A stretch of DNA of 64,000 nt from Planktothrix rubescens CCAP 1459/22 (GTDB taxonomy: Bacteria > Cyanobacteriota > Cyanobacteriia > Cyanobacteriales > Microcoleaceae). Numbering within the stretch: the first letter of the stretch is position 1; every line of letters begins with the position of its first letter. This document shows, in pieces, positions 20,170 through 28,905 of this stretch. The position numbers and the translations under genes are program-made. The notes beneath the pieces are model-generated. The model worked only from the letters and a program-made list of their open reading frames with translations. It was not told where the DNA came from and did not search any database. The stretch spans positions 5,289,501 to 5,353,500 of the forward strand of contig LR882958.1 in NCBI GenBank assembly GCA_904830895.1, written 5' to 3'.

Positions 20170-21495
20170 TCATGGATTTTCCGACAATTTTGCCACTTCT
20201 TCAGCAAGAGTATCTACAGTATAACGAATTTGTTCTTCCATGTGGTTACAAGTAATAAAAAATCGCAAACGCGCCGCGTTTTTAGGTACGGAGGGATAAA
20301 ACATAAAAGGTACATTAATTCCCCGCTTGAACAAATTTTGAGAGAGTTGTACTGATTTCCAAGAATCTCCAACAATAATAGGAATCACGGGAGAATCTTG
20401 ACTTAACCCGGTATTTAAGCCTTGATCTTTAGCTAAAGTTAAAAATAATTTAGCTCTTTGATGTAATAGTTCTACCCGTTGAGGTTCATTTTTTAAAACC
20501 TGAATCGCCGCAATCACGGAAGCCGCACTAGGGGGAGAAATTCCCACACTAAAAACAAATCCGGGGGCGGTATATTTCAGATATTCAACTAATGATTTAG
20601 ATCCGGCAATATATCCTCCACAACTGGCAAAGGATTTGCTTAAAGTTCCCATCCATAAATCTACATCATGGGGATTAATTCCAAAATGTTCTCCAATTCC
20701 CCGACCGTGTTTTCCTAATACCCCTATAGAGTGGGCTTCATCCACCATTAAAAAGGCTTTATGATGTTTTTTAATCTGAATAAATTCGGGTAAATTGGGA
20801 ATATCTCCATCGGTACTATAGACCCCTTCGACAATAATTAAAACCCGTTGATAACGAGGGCGCCGTTCTCGTAATATTTGATCTAAAGCTTGCCAATTAT
20901 TATGGGGAAAGGCGATCGCCGTAGCCCCAGATAATAAAGCTCCTTGCAATAAACTATTATGACTTAGGGCATCATGTAAAATCAGATCATGCTGTCCGAA
21001 TAAATGCCCCACGGTAGTAACATTAGTGGCATGACCCCCGACAAAAACAATACTATCTTCAACTCCAACAAAATCAGCGATCGCCCGTTCTAATTCTTGG
21101 TGAATTACCTTTTCACCCGATAATAAACGACTGGCACAGGCTGAGGTTCCATAGCGATCAATTGCCTCTTTTACAAACTGAGAAATAATCGGATCACCAC
21201 ACATTCCTAAATAATTATAGGTGGCATAATTAATATAGTCTTGACCGCGAATTCTAGCCCGATCATTGGCAATTCCCTCCTGGGGTGTAAAAAAGGGATT
21301 TCCTAATCCTAAATCTGCCAATTCTTGCTGTTGTTGTTTCAGATGTAGATATTCAGGAAAGTATTCAATTTGATAATATTCGGCTGGAATTTCAGGCAGA
21401 GGGGCAGATTTGGCCTTTTTTTCCAGTAATTCTGCGAGAAGCGATCGCTTTTCTTGACAAGATAACTGACTAACAGAAGGTAATAAACTAATCAT
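20170..21495 (-). CDS. Alpha-oxoamine synthase (AONS/serine palmitoyltransferase-like)
   Basis: 441-aa PLP enzyme of the class that joins an acyl thioester to an amino acid with loss of CO2, giving a 2-aminoketone. Motifs: RYGTSACASRLLSGE, EGVYSTDGDIPNLPEF, DEAHSIG and the PLP Lys287 in GTLSKSFAS. An N-terminal extension of about 60 residues (SLLAELLEKKAK..YFPEYLHLKQQQ) is unlike biotin-pathway BioF. Its start overlaps the upstream acyl carrier protein gene by 8 bp, so the acyl donor is probably that carrier protein rather than CoA. Products could be sphingoid-like bases, alpha-aminoketones or signal ketones; BioF itself is a less likely alternative. Confidence 0.85.
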   Translation of the reverse strand: MISLLPSVSQLSCQEKRSLLAELLEKKAKSAPLPEIPAEYYQIEYFPEYLHLKQQQQELADLGLGNPFFTPQEGIANDRARIRGQDYINYATYNYLGMCGDPIISQFVKEAIDRYGTSACASRLLSGEKVIHQELERAIADFVGVEDSIVFVGGHATNVTTVGHLFGQHDLILHDALSHNSLLQGALLSGATAIAFPHNNWQALDQILRERRPRYQRVLIIVEGVYSTDGDIPNLPEFIQIKKHHKAFLMVDEAHSIGVLGKHGRGIGEHFGINPHDVDLWMGTLSKSFASCGGYIAGSKSLVEYLKYTAPGFVFSVGISPPSAASVIAAIQVLKNEPQRVELLHQRAKLFLTLAKDQGLNTGLSQDSPVIPIIVGDSWKSVQLSQNLFKRGINVPFMFYPSVPKNAARLRFFITCNHMEEQIRYTVDTLAEEVAKLSENP

Positions 21496-21964
21496 TGATT
21501 TCTTCCTGTTCTGATAATAAAATATTTAATAACGTATCGACATCCGTATCCGACAATTGATCTAAATGTTGTAAAAGATGTTCCGCATCTTTCGGGGAAA
21601 TCCCGTTTTGATATTGGGTAATATCCAAGGTGTTGTGATCGGCTAAATATTTAGCCAAAGTACAAATATTGGGATAATCCCATAACAGGGTGGGGGGAAG
21701 TCGGCGTCCCAAAATCGTTTCCAAGTCTCCAGAGAGGTTAATTGCTTCAATAGAGTTGAGGCCATAATTAGTAAAATCCTCCTCTAAATCAATCTCTAAA
21801 GCTTCTAACTCTAACCGTTCCGCGAGTTGACTGACTAACCACCCCTCAATTGTGGCGACAGACTCGAAAGACTCAATGCCGTTCACCAATGATTCTGGAT
21901 GATGCACCGTTACCGATGGTTGTTGGGGTTTTGTCCCATTCATAGACGCATTTAACACTTGCAT
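21488..21964 (-). CDS. Acyl carrier protein, stand-alone, extended
   Basis: 158 aa. The carrier domain (about 35-110) has the phosphopantetheine Ser71 in YGLNSIEAINL and the helix III motif PPTLLWDYPNICTLAKYL, which resembles carrier domains of polyketide synthases more than fatty-acid AcpP. An N-terminal extension of about 35 residues and an acidic C-terminal helix region (about 115-158) flank it. It sits between a fatty acyl-AMP ligase and an oxoamine synthase and overlaps the latter, indicating it carries the acyl chain from one to the other. Confidence 0.85.
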   Translation of the reverse strand: MQVLNASMNGTKPQQPSVTVHHPESLVNGIESFESVATIEGWLVSQLAERLELEALEIDLEEDFTNYGLNSIEAINLSGDLETILGRRLPPTLLWDYPNICTLAKYLADHNTLDITQYQNGISPKDAEHLLQHLDQLSDTDVDTLLNILLSEQEEIND

Positions 21965-22070
21965 GAATCACTCCTCCATCACCCTAAAACTTTAGCATCC
22001 CAAGATAGCAGAATCCTGTTTTACTTACCAATTCCCCATTCGTAATTCGTAATTCGTAATTTGTAATTCC

Positions 22071-23861
22071 CTATTCCCCCAATTTGCCCGCTATAAAACT
22101 AGCACGACAGGCATGGCGTTGAATTTTACCACTGGAGGTTTTAGGTAAAGTTCCGGGTTTTAGTAACACCGTTTTATAGACCTGTAAATCATGGTTTTGA
22201 GACACGGAGCGACGGATGGACTGAAGAATCACCTGTTCAGGGGAGGTTTTTGCAGAACCGTTATGATTATCCCAGGTGCGGATTTGTTGCCAATATTGAC
22301 GTTCTACTTCCACTGCAACGACTAACCGTTCTTCCCCCTTGATATCAATAGAAAATCCCGCAACTCCACTGGGTCTAATTAGGGGGTGACTTTGTTCAAC
22401 TGTCCATTCAATATCTTGGGGATAATGATTCCGACCATTAATAATAATAATATCTTTAATTCTTCCGGTAATAAATAGTTCTTGATCATCTAAAAATCCC
22501 AAATCCTCTGTCCTTAAAAATGGCCCTTCTCCCGTTGTTAAATAGGCGTTAAACAGAGTTTCTGTTTCCTGATGTTTATTCCAATATCCCCGTCCCACAC
22601 TCGGCCCAGAAACCCAAATTTCGCCGACTTTTCCCGGTTCACAAATATTCAAGGTTTCAGGATTAATAACTAATACCTTTTGATCTGATAAACACTGACC
22701 GCAACCGACTAATATTTTGGTATTGGCTGTTAAATTAGTAGTCACTTCATCAACTTCTACAATCTGATGATTTTCTAAAGCAATACCATCAACGGTTTTA
22801 AAAATTGGTGATGCTGTTTTTAAACCTCCCGTAATAATTAAAGTCGCTTCAGCCATACCATAACAGGGATAAAAAGCCTCTCGCCTAAATCCGTAGGGGG
22901 CAAAAGTTTGAATAAATTTTTCTATAACTTCGTGATAAATGGGTTCAGCCCCATTAAATGCCACTTCCCAACTACTTAAATCTAAATTTTCTAATTTTTG
23001 GGATGAATTTATCCCCCCATTTCTTAATACTTTTCTTACACATAAATCATAAGCAAAATTCGGCCCTCCACTGGTTGTTCCCCGATATTTGGAAATAGTT
23101 TGTAACCAGCGTAAGGGATTTTGAACAAACATTAAAGGCGACATTAAAATCACCGGAAATCCCCCGAATAAAGGTTCTAAAACCCCACCAATTAATCCCA
23201 TATCATGATAGGGAGGCAACCAAATTACCCCCGTACTTTCCGGGGAATGACCAAAACAATCATAAATTGCTGTTAAATTATGTAATAGATTTTGATGGGA
23301 AATCATTACCCCTTTAGGGGTAGCAGTAGAACCGGAAGTATATTGTAAAAAGGCAAGAGTTTGACTATTAATAATAGGAGGTTGCCAAGTCTTTCCAATT
23401 TCATGATCTAAGATATCTGTTGCAAACCAATTTAACGGCGCAATATCAGACATAGTTGGAAAAAATCGCTGTAAACCCGATAATGTGGCTTCAGTGGTTA
23501 AGGCAACCGTGGCATTTGTATCAGTAATAATCGCTTGTAAACGAGGCAAAGATCGATCGGGTCTGGGGGGATAGGCGGGAACGGCAATCACTCCGGCATA
23601 TAAACATCCAAAAAATGCGCTAATATAATCTAACCCCGGTTGATATAGTAATAAAACTCGATCTTGAGGTTGACAAATAGCTTGTAATTTAGCAGCAATT
23701 GTTCTGGCTTGTTGGTTTAATTGTTGATAGGTTAAAGTTAAAATTTCGTTTTCCCCATCCACTAAAAAAGTATAGGCAATTTTATTAGGTTGCTCGGATG
23801 CACGATATTCTAAAAGTTCAATTAAGGTTGTCCATTGCCACGAGTTGAATTGCTGAGTCAT
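22071..23861 (-). CDS. Fatty acyl-AMP ligase (FAAL) 1
   Basis: 596 aa. FAALs activate free fatty acids as acyl-adenylates and load them on a carrier protein rather than on CoA. Seen: P-loop-like LQYTSGSTATPKGVMISH, YHDMGLIGGVLEP, GAEPIYHEVIEKF, YGMAEATLIITGG, TGRIKDIIIINGRNHYPQ and the C-terminal catalytic Lys in LPKTSSGKIQRHACR. AYPPRPDRSLPRLQAI near residue 95 is typical of FAALs. It lies 106 bp upstream of the carrier protein gene and is presumably its loading enzyme. A second, diverged FAAL lies just upstream. Confidence 0.9.
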   Translation of the reverse strand: MTQQFNSWQWTTLIELLEYRASEQPNKIAYTFLVDGENEILTLTYQQLNQQARTIAAKLQAICQPQDRVLLLYQPGLDYISAFFGCLYAGVIAVPAYPPRPDRSLPRLQAIITDTNATVALTTEATLSGLQRFFPTMSDIAPLNWFATDILDHEIGKTWQPPIINSQTLAFLQYTSGSTATPKGVMISHQNLLHNLTAIYDCFGHSPESTGVIWLPPYHDMGLIGGVLEPLFGGFPVILMSPLMFVQNPLRWLQTISKYRGTTSGGPNFAYDLCVRKVLRNGGINSSQKLENLDLSSWEVAFNGAEPIYHEVIEKFIQTFAPYGFRREAFYPCYGMAEATLIITGGLKTASPIFKTVDGIALENHQIVEVDEVTTNLTANTKILVGCGQCLSDQKVLVINPETLNICEPGKVGEIWVSGPSVGRGYWNKHQETETLFNAYLTTGEGPFLRTEDLGFLDDQELFITGRIKDIIIINGRNHYPQDIEWTVEQSHPLIRPSGVAGFSIDIKGEERLVVAVEVERQYWQQIRTWDNHNGSAKTSPEQVILQSIRRSVSQNHDLQVYKTVLLKPGTLPKTSSGKIQRHACRASFIAGKLGE

Positions 23862-24140
23862 GTAAAAAAATTAGGGTGATGTTTTGTTATCTATATTTAA
23901 CCACAAAGACACAAAGACACAAAGAGGTTTTAAACACACAGGGAGTCTTCATTACTCTCGTTAATTTTATTAACCATTTTTAAAGGGTTTCAGCTTTTGC
24001 TTAGGTTTATTTCCACAGATTCACTGTTTTTTGATTCAGCAAATATCTAACTTTTACTGATAATTGTTGTTGTTTTATAATCAATTTAAGTGGTAATGGT
24101 GCGGGTGCTGATCGCTTACACACCCTACGATGGTTAACTT
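23862..24140. other. Intergenic region between the two FAAL genes
   Basis: About 280 bases. It contains a short AGACACAAAGACACAAAG direct repeat (about 23905-23925) and AT-rich sequence. A 62-codon frame on the minus strand (24007-24195) starts inside the upstream gene's end and looks spurious. A separate promoter for FAAL 1 could be here. Confidence 0.4.
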
Positions 24141-25943
24141 TTAAGAACGATTTGCCAATTCTGACAATTGACTGGTTTCTGTATCTAATCTCCATTGTCC
24201 AACACTATCTAAACTCCCTTCTAAAAATTTAGTCCGACAAGCACGACGTTGAATTTTACCACTGGTGGTTTTAGGAATAGTTGTGGTTTTTAATAATACA
24301 ATTGCAAAGACATCCACGGTATTCTGTTCGGCGATCGCCTGACGAATAGCATTGACGACTTCCTCAACGTTCAAGTTTCGTAAATACCGCCGTTCGATTT
24401 CTGCGGCAATAATTAACTGTTCTCCGAGTTCCGTTTCCACCGAAAACGCCGCACTATGTCCAGCACGAATAGCCGGGTGACAGGTATCTAGGGTAGCTTC
24501 AATTTCCTGGGGATAACGATTTCTTCCCCACAAAATCATCATGTCCTTGATCCGTCCCGTAATATACAATTCCCCGTCCTGTAAAAATCCTAAATCTCCC
24601 GTGCGTAAATAGGGCCCCCGTCCCTCGACATAAACCCGAAAGGTGGTTTCCGTGTCTTCGGGTTTATCCCAATATCCCAAACCCACACCTTTCCCCGATA
24701 CCAAGATTTCACCCACTTGATCCGCGTCCCGGGGCGTTAACTCTTGCGGATCAACAATCATCACCTCATCTGCCAACCAGGGGAAGCCACAACTGACTAG
24801 CGATCGAGTTTTTCTGGACTGTGGGTTATTAGCCAGTGATGTTTCCTGTGTTTGGATGACTTGATTGTGTTCTAGGGCGACGGGATCAACCCAGAGAATA
24901 TTAGGGGTTTGGTGTTTGTGTCCACCGGAAATAAATAGGGTAGTTTCGGCCATTCCGTAGCAGGGATAAAACGCCTCCGGTTTGAACCCACAGGGGCCAA
25001 AAATTTCTGCAAACCGTTTAAGGGTGTCCCAGCGTACAGGTTCAGCCCCGGAAAAGGCCACATCCCAGGAACTTAAATCTAACTGTTCTAACTTTTCAGG
25101 CGTCGCTGTCCTACAGACTAAATCATAGGCAAAATTTGGCCCGCCACTGGTGGTAGCCTGATATTCAGAAATCGCTTCTAACCAACGAAAGGGTTTTTGG
25201 ACTAAAGCAACTGGGGACATCAAAGTAACCGGAAATGATCCATATAAAGGTTGAACAACTCCCCCAATTAATCCCATATCGTGAAATAGGGGAAGCCAAA
25301 TTAACCCCTTACTATTATTGTGATGGCCAAAAGCCTTATAAATAATTGCCGAATTATGCAAAACATTTCCATGGGTAACAATTACCCCTTTTGGGGTTCC
25401 GGTGGAACCGGAAGTATATTGTAAAAAAGCGACGGTATCCCCGTTAATTGGCGGTTCTTGCCAGTCTATAGCGAGGTTTTGAGCCAAAAGGTCATCGGTC
25501 GCCACCCACCGTAGAGACGTGCCACGGCGCGTCTCCTCCTCTTTCTCCACAGAAAATTGTATTTTTAACTGTTCAATTAATGCTTTTGTGCTTAAAATTG
25601 CCCGACATTGAGAAGATTCTAAACGGGTTTGTAGCTTAACAATTGCTTGGGGGGAGACTGGAGGGTTATCGGTAACGGCGATCGCACCCGCATATAAACA
25701 GCCAAAAAACGCCGCAATAAATTCTAATCCCGCACTATAGGGATAAACGACTAAAACCCGATCACCTGGGGATAAAAATGATTGTAAATAAGATGCAATT
25801 TGGACAGCTTGTTGATGTAACTGTAGATAGGTCAGGGTTTGCTGACTCGTTTCTCCGTCGGCTAAAAACCGATAGGCGAGTTGATCTGGTTTATGTTCAG
25901 CGCGATCGCGCAATAAATCGACTAAATTAGAAAAACTGCTCAT
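24141..25943 (-). CDS. Fatty acyl-AMP ligase (FAAL) 2
   Basis: 600 aa, paralogous to the FAAL at 22071-23861 with the same motif order: LQYTSGSTGTPKGVIVTH, FHDMGLIGGVVQP, FSGAEPVRWDTLKRF, YGMAETTLFISGG, TGRIKDMMILWGRNRYPQ and the Lys in IPKTTSGKIQRRACR. Near residues 134-146 it has an insertion EEETRRGTSLRWV relative to FAAL 1, encoded by a dispersed GTAGAGACG palindrome (25511-25535). It is the first gene of the strand-minus block and faces a divergent glycosyltransferase. The two ligases may load different chains or act at different steps. Confidence 0.9.
   Translation of the reverse strand: MSSFSNLVDLLRDRAEHKPDQLAYRFLADGETSQQTLTYLQLHQQAVQIASYLQSFLSPGDRVLVVYPYSAGLEFIAAFFGCLYAGAIAVTDNPPVSPQAIVKLQTRLESSQCRAILSTKALIEQLKIQFSVEKEEETRRGTSLRWVATDDLLAQNLAIDWQEPPINGDTVAFLQYTSGSTGTPKGVIVTHGNVLHNSAIIYKAFGHHNNSKGLIWLPLFHDMGLIGGVVQPLYGSFPVTLMSPVALVQKPFRWLEAISEYQATTSGGPNFAYDLVCRTATPEKLEQLDLSSWDVAFSGAEPVRWDTLKRFAEIFGPCGFKPEAFYPCYGMAETTLFISGGHKHQTPNILWVDPVALEHNQVIQTQETSLANNPQSRKTRSLVSCGFPWLADEVMIVDPQELTPRDADQVGEILVSGKGVGLGYWDKPEDTETTFRVYVEGRGPYLRTGDLGFLQDGELYITGRIKDMMILWGRNRYPQEIEATLDTCHPAIRAGHSAAFSVETELGEQLIIAAEIERRYLRNLNVEEVVNAIRQAIAEQNTVDVFAIVLLKTTTIPKTTSGKIQRRACRTKFLEGSLDSVGQWRLDTETSQLSELANRS
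25511..25535. repeat. GTAGAGACG palindrome inside the FAAL 2 coding sequence
   Basis: GTAGAGACGTGCCACGGCGC then GTCTC, a copy of the dispersed palindrome family also at 29919-29946 and 52412-52447, with a diverged relative at 28865-28888. Reading frame is kept through it, adding residues around TRRGTSLR to the protein. Confidence 0.75.
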
Positions 25944-25953
25944 ACCTTAATAT

Positions 25954-26000
25954 AGAGTCCTAAAGGACTCACTACATAGAGTCCTAAAGGACTCACTACG
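25954..26000. repeat. Tandem pair of AGTCCTAAAGGACT hairpin repeats
   Basis: Two 23-24 bp units (25954-25977 and 25978-26000), each AGAGTCCTAAAGGACTCACT followed by ACAT or ACG. They lie between divergent FAAL 2 and glycosyltransferase genes, so they occupy the shared promoter region. They are related to the TAAGCCCT family. Confidence 0.75.
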
Positions 26001-26018
26001 ATCAAGGTACAGTTTAGT

Positions 26019-27242
26019 ATGAAAATTGCCATTATTTCCTCTGGTTTTTTCCCCGTGATTGATGGGGTTACGGTTAGTGCGATGATGCGACTCCAGAAGT
26101 TAAGTCAATGGGGACATGAGGTTTTATTTTTTTGTCCCGACTATAGCACCATTGAAAGTGTTTATCCCAATTGGCGAGAATATAGCGGCAATATTTTACC
26201 AGGTGTGCGAGTTTATAATTTACCTAGTACGCCATTTTTAGGATTAGATTTTGAACGTAACCCTTCTATTAAATCCTATTCTATTTTATTAAAAGAATTA
26301 GAAAAATTTCAGCCCGATTTAGTTCATGTTGATGAACCAGAAAGGCTATTTTTTGGATTTTTTAGACGGGCTGGAATAGACTATGCTAAAAAAGCAAATA
26401 TTCCCTGTATTGCGTTTTTTAGAACTTGGTTTTTATCCTACGCTGAAGATTATATTCCCTTACCTAAATTTGCGGTAGAAATCATTAGAGAAATTTTTAG
26501 AAGGATTTTTGCTTGGATTTATAATGGCTATGATGTCACCTTATTTACCAGTAAAATCACCTATCAACTCGCCCCCCAAATGTCAATTCATAATGCGGTT
26601 TATGAGAATTTAGCCGGATTTGATGCCCAACGCTTTAACCCTAATTTAAAAGAAGAAGATTTTTTTAAAAAATATTATAATTTACCCGAATTAGATCGTT
26701 TAACTAAATTGATTTTTGTCGGTCGTCTAACCCCCGATAAAGGTTGGAATTTTACTTTAAAAACCATGGCAAAAGTTGCAGAAAAAATTGATTTAGAAAA
26801 AGTCGGTTTTATTATTATTGGGGATGGACAAATGCAGGACGAAATCATCGCAGGTTTAACAAAATTTACCCGTCATGTCTATTTCCTGGGTCGGGTAGCC
26901 TATGACCAAGTTCCGGCGGTTTATGCTAATAGTGATATTCATATTACCACCTCGGAACGGGAATCGAGAGGATTAACCGTATTAGAGGCTTTTGCGTCCG
27001 GTATTCCCGTATTAGCTCCCCGGGCGGGAGGGTTAGTTGAAAATGTTATAGATGGGGAAAATGGATTTTTATATACTCCTCAAGATCCAGAAGATTTTAC
27101 ACACAAATTAAAGCAATTAATCGAAGATCCTCTATTAAGAAAAACCCTCGGAAATCAAGGAATGAAATCCGTCGGTAATTATAGTTGGGATGTAGTAATT
27201 AAAAATTTAGTTGATATTTGGGAACAAAAAATTTCAGAATAG
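26019..27242 (+). CDS. GT4-family glycosyltransferase
   Basis: 407 aa with a GT-B fold. N-terminal acceptor-binding half (MKIAIISSGFFPVIDGVTVS, then a disordered loop), C-terminal donor half with IFVGRLTPDKGW, IIIGDGQMQDEI and the nucleotide-sugar E-x7-E motif in SERESRGLTVLEAFASGIP. It resembles SqdX/PimB-like enzymes that glycosylate lipids. No transmembrane segment; membrane association is probably peripheral. It is divergent from the FAAL/ACP block, with only 75 bp between starts. That makes it a candidate for glycosylating a lipid made there, but this is inference. Confidence 0.85.
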   Translation: MKIAIISSGFFPVIDGVTVSAMMRLQKLSQWGHEVLFFCPDYSTIESVYPNWREYSGNILPGVRVYNLPSTPFLGLDFERNPSIKSYSILLKELEKFQPDLVHVDEPERLFFGFFRRAGIDYAKKANIPCIAFFRTWFLSYAEDYIPLPKFAVEIIREIFRRIFAWIYNGYDVTLFTSKITYQLAPQMSIHNAVYENLAGFDAQRFNPNLKEEDFFKKYYNLPELDRLTKLIFVGRLTPDKGWNFTLKTMAKVAEKIDLEKVGFIIIGDGQMQDEIIAGLTKFTRHVYFLGRVAYDQVPAVYANSDIHITTSERESRGLTVLEAFASGIPVLAPRAGGLVENVIDGENGFLYTPQDPEDFTHKLKQLIEDPLLRKTLGNQGMKSVGNYSWDVVIKNLVDIWEQKISE

Positions 27243-27318
27243 TTAACTGTTTGAATCCGAATCATTGGGGGAATTAAGAATTAAGAATTAAGAATTACTA
27301 GAGTCAATCAACAAACTG

Positions 27319-27450
27319 ATATAGCAGGGAACAGGCTGCGTCGTGAGCTTGTCGAACGAGAACAGGGAACACCGGAACAGGGGGAAACACTTTACCGTCT
27401 GGGTTCCAAGATCCGTCTGGTGTCTTAACTGCCTTGGCGGTTGCTATAAC
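27319..27450 (+). repeat. MITE-like repeat, second family, copy 2
   Basis: Left end ATATAGCAGGGAACAG and right end TTGCTATAAC are inverted. The inner part AAACACTTTACCGTCTGGGT..AAGATCCGTCTGGTGTCTTAA matches 7591-7636. The GTGCACG core of the other copy is replaced by GGCTGCGTCGTGAGCTTGTC. Four tandem TGATGAC heptamers (27451-27478) follow directly. Confidence 0.65.
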
Positions 27451-27480
27451 TGATGACTGATGACTGATGACTGATGACTG
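27451..27480. repeat. TGATGAC heptamer tandem repeat
   Basis: Four perfect TGATGAC units and a partial TG lie between the MITE-like repeat and the stop codon of map at 27481. Such arrays can vary in copy number between strains. Confidence 0.85.
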
Positions 27481-28317
27481 TTAACTGATACTAGAGCGAT
27501 CTGTTAAAATTTCATAGCCGGTTTCGGTGACTAAAACCGTATGTTCAAATTGAGCAGATAGGGCATTATCAATGGTTACGGCTGTCCATTTATCAGATAA
27601 AATTTTAGTAAATCGAGAACCTGCATTCAGAATCGGTTCAATGGCTAAAGTCATTCCCGCTTTCAATTTAACATTGGGTAAAGAATGGGTACGAGCATTA
27701 AAAACCGAGGGTTCTTCGTGTAGATTTCTTCCCACTCCATGACCTGTAAATTCTTCTACGATTTTATAACCATTGGCTTCTGTATAGTCTTGAACCGCCC
27801 CAGCAATATCGAGTAAATAAGCTCCCGCTTTGACCTGTTCAATGCCTTTATATAAGGCTTCTTCAGCCACTTTAATTAATTTTTTTGCCTCTGGAGAAAC
27901 TTCACCCACCCCAATTGTAATACAAGAATCCCCATGAAATTCTTGATAATAAGCCCCGGTATCAACTTTTAAAACATCCCCGGTACGAATCACCTTGCGA
28001 CGGTTAGGAATACCATGAACCACTTCATTATTAATCGAAGCACAAATAGAAGCCGGAAATCCATGATATCCTTTAAAACTTGGGGTTGCTCCCATTTCCC
28101 GAATCCGTTTTTCTGCATAAGCATCTAAATCCGCCGTAGTCATCCCTGGTTGAACCCGTTGGGAAATTTCTTTTAATACCGTAGCCACAATTTTTGCAGC
28201 TTGTCGCATAGTTTCTATTTCTTGAGGTGATTTAATATAGATTCCTCTGCCACTTTTTTTAACTTGAGGGGAATTAGTTTGAGTCGGTTTAGATAGAAAA
28301 TCAGCAAGAATATTCAT
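27481..28317 (-). CDS. map: Methionine aminopeptidase, type I
   Basis: 278 aa. Removes the initiator methionine from new proteins. The metal ligands of the pita-bread fold are visible: Asp in [10 protein letters not shown] and HGDSCITIG, His in [12 protein letters not shown], Glu in [10 protein letters not shown] and in [10 protein letters not shown]. Type I (no internal insertion). An N-terminal extension of about 35 residues with Ser/Pro/Lys precedes the core, which is a variation seen among cyanobacterial copies. The stop codon is next to a tandem heptamer repeat. Confidence 0.95.
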   Translation of the reverse strand: MNILADFLSKPTQTNSPQVKKSGRGIYIKSPQEIETMRQAAKIVATVLKEISQRVQPGMTTADLDAYAEKRIREMGATPSFKGYHGFPASICASINNEVVHGIPNRRKVIRTGDVLKVDTGAYYQEFHGDSCITIGVGEVSPEAKKLIKVAEEALYKGIEQVKAGAYLLDIAGAVQDYTEANGYKIVEEFTGHGVGRNLHEEPSVFNARTHSLPNVKLKAGMTLAIEPILNAGSRFTKILSDKWTAVTIDNALSAQFEHTVLVTETGYEILTDRSSIS

Positions 28318-28386
28318 CGTGTTCGGAGTTAAGTGTGTTCAGAGAAAATACCTTTAATAAATTACCCTAAAATTTCAAGTTTTGGG

Positions 28387-28827
28387 TTACAGTTCCAGAC
28401 TAAAACTCCAACCCTGCTGTTTAAACCCTAAAGACTTATAGAATTGATGGGCGTTAGTCCGTTTTAAATTAGACGAAAGCATGGCTTTATAGCATCCCGC
28501 CTCGCGGCTGAGTTTGAGGGCTTCGTGCATCATGGCTTTACCTATTCCTTGATTTCTATAACCACAAGTGACAATCACGGCATCAATAACCGCAGATTTG
28601 CTGTGATGCAAAATCATGGGAATAAATAATAAGCTGAATGTACCGACTGGTTCATTGTTTAGCCATGCAATATAAATATTGTAGTTGGGAACTTGCTGAA
28701 TTTGCTCAAAAATTTGTTCAACCTCCAATAGAGACATAGGCAATTCTCCATCCATTTCTGTATATAATTGGTTTAATAAACCTAAATCGGTGGATTTTAC
28801 CCGTTTAATTTCTAATAGTATTGACAT
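28387..28827 (-). CDS. GNAT-family N-acetyltransferase
   Basis: 146 aa, single GNAT domain. The acetyl-CoA pyrophosphate-binding loop is CGYRNQGIGKAMMHEAL, and motif B is NAHQFYKSLGFKQQGWSF. The substrate cannot be told. It sits 70 bp upstream of map on the same strand; co-transcription is possible. Confidence 0.85.
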   Translation of the reverse strand: MSILLEIKRVKSTDLGLLNQLYTEMDGELPMSLLEVEQIFEQIQQVPNYNIYIAWLNNEPVGTFSLLFIPMILHHSKSAVIDAVIVTCGYRNQGIGKAMMHEALKLSREAGCYKAMLSSNLKRTNAHQFYKSLGFKQQGWSFSLEL

Positions 28828-28864
28828 GATTCCCCTCGATTTTGAAAGATATAAAAATAGAAAA

Positions 28865-28888
28865 AGAGACGCGCCTTTGCACGTCTCT
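28865..28888. terminator. Palindrome after the peptidoglycan-binding protein gene
   Basis: AGAGACGCGCCTTTGCACGTCTCT forms a hairpin just past the stop codon of the minus-strand gene. It belongs to the GTAGAGACG palindrome family in diverged form, and transcription from the minus strand would run into AT-rich sequence (CTTTTTCTATTTT). Confidence 0.5.
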
Positions 28889-28905
28889 AGGGGTGGGAAT
28901 GATAT

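Noticed and set aside
25954-26000. Operator for a dedicated regulator between FAAL 2 and the glycosyltransferase
   Set aside because: The tandem hairpins belong to a repeat family found at unrelated genes, so a specific operator role is not supported.
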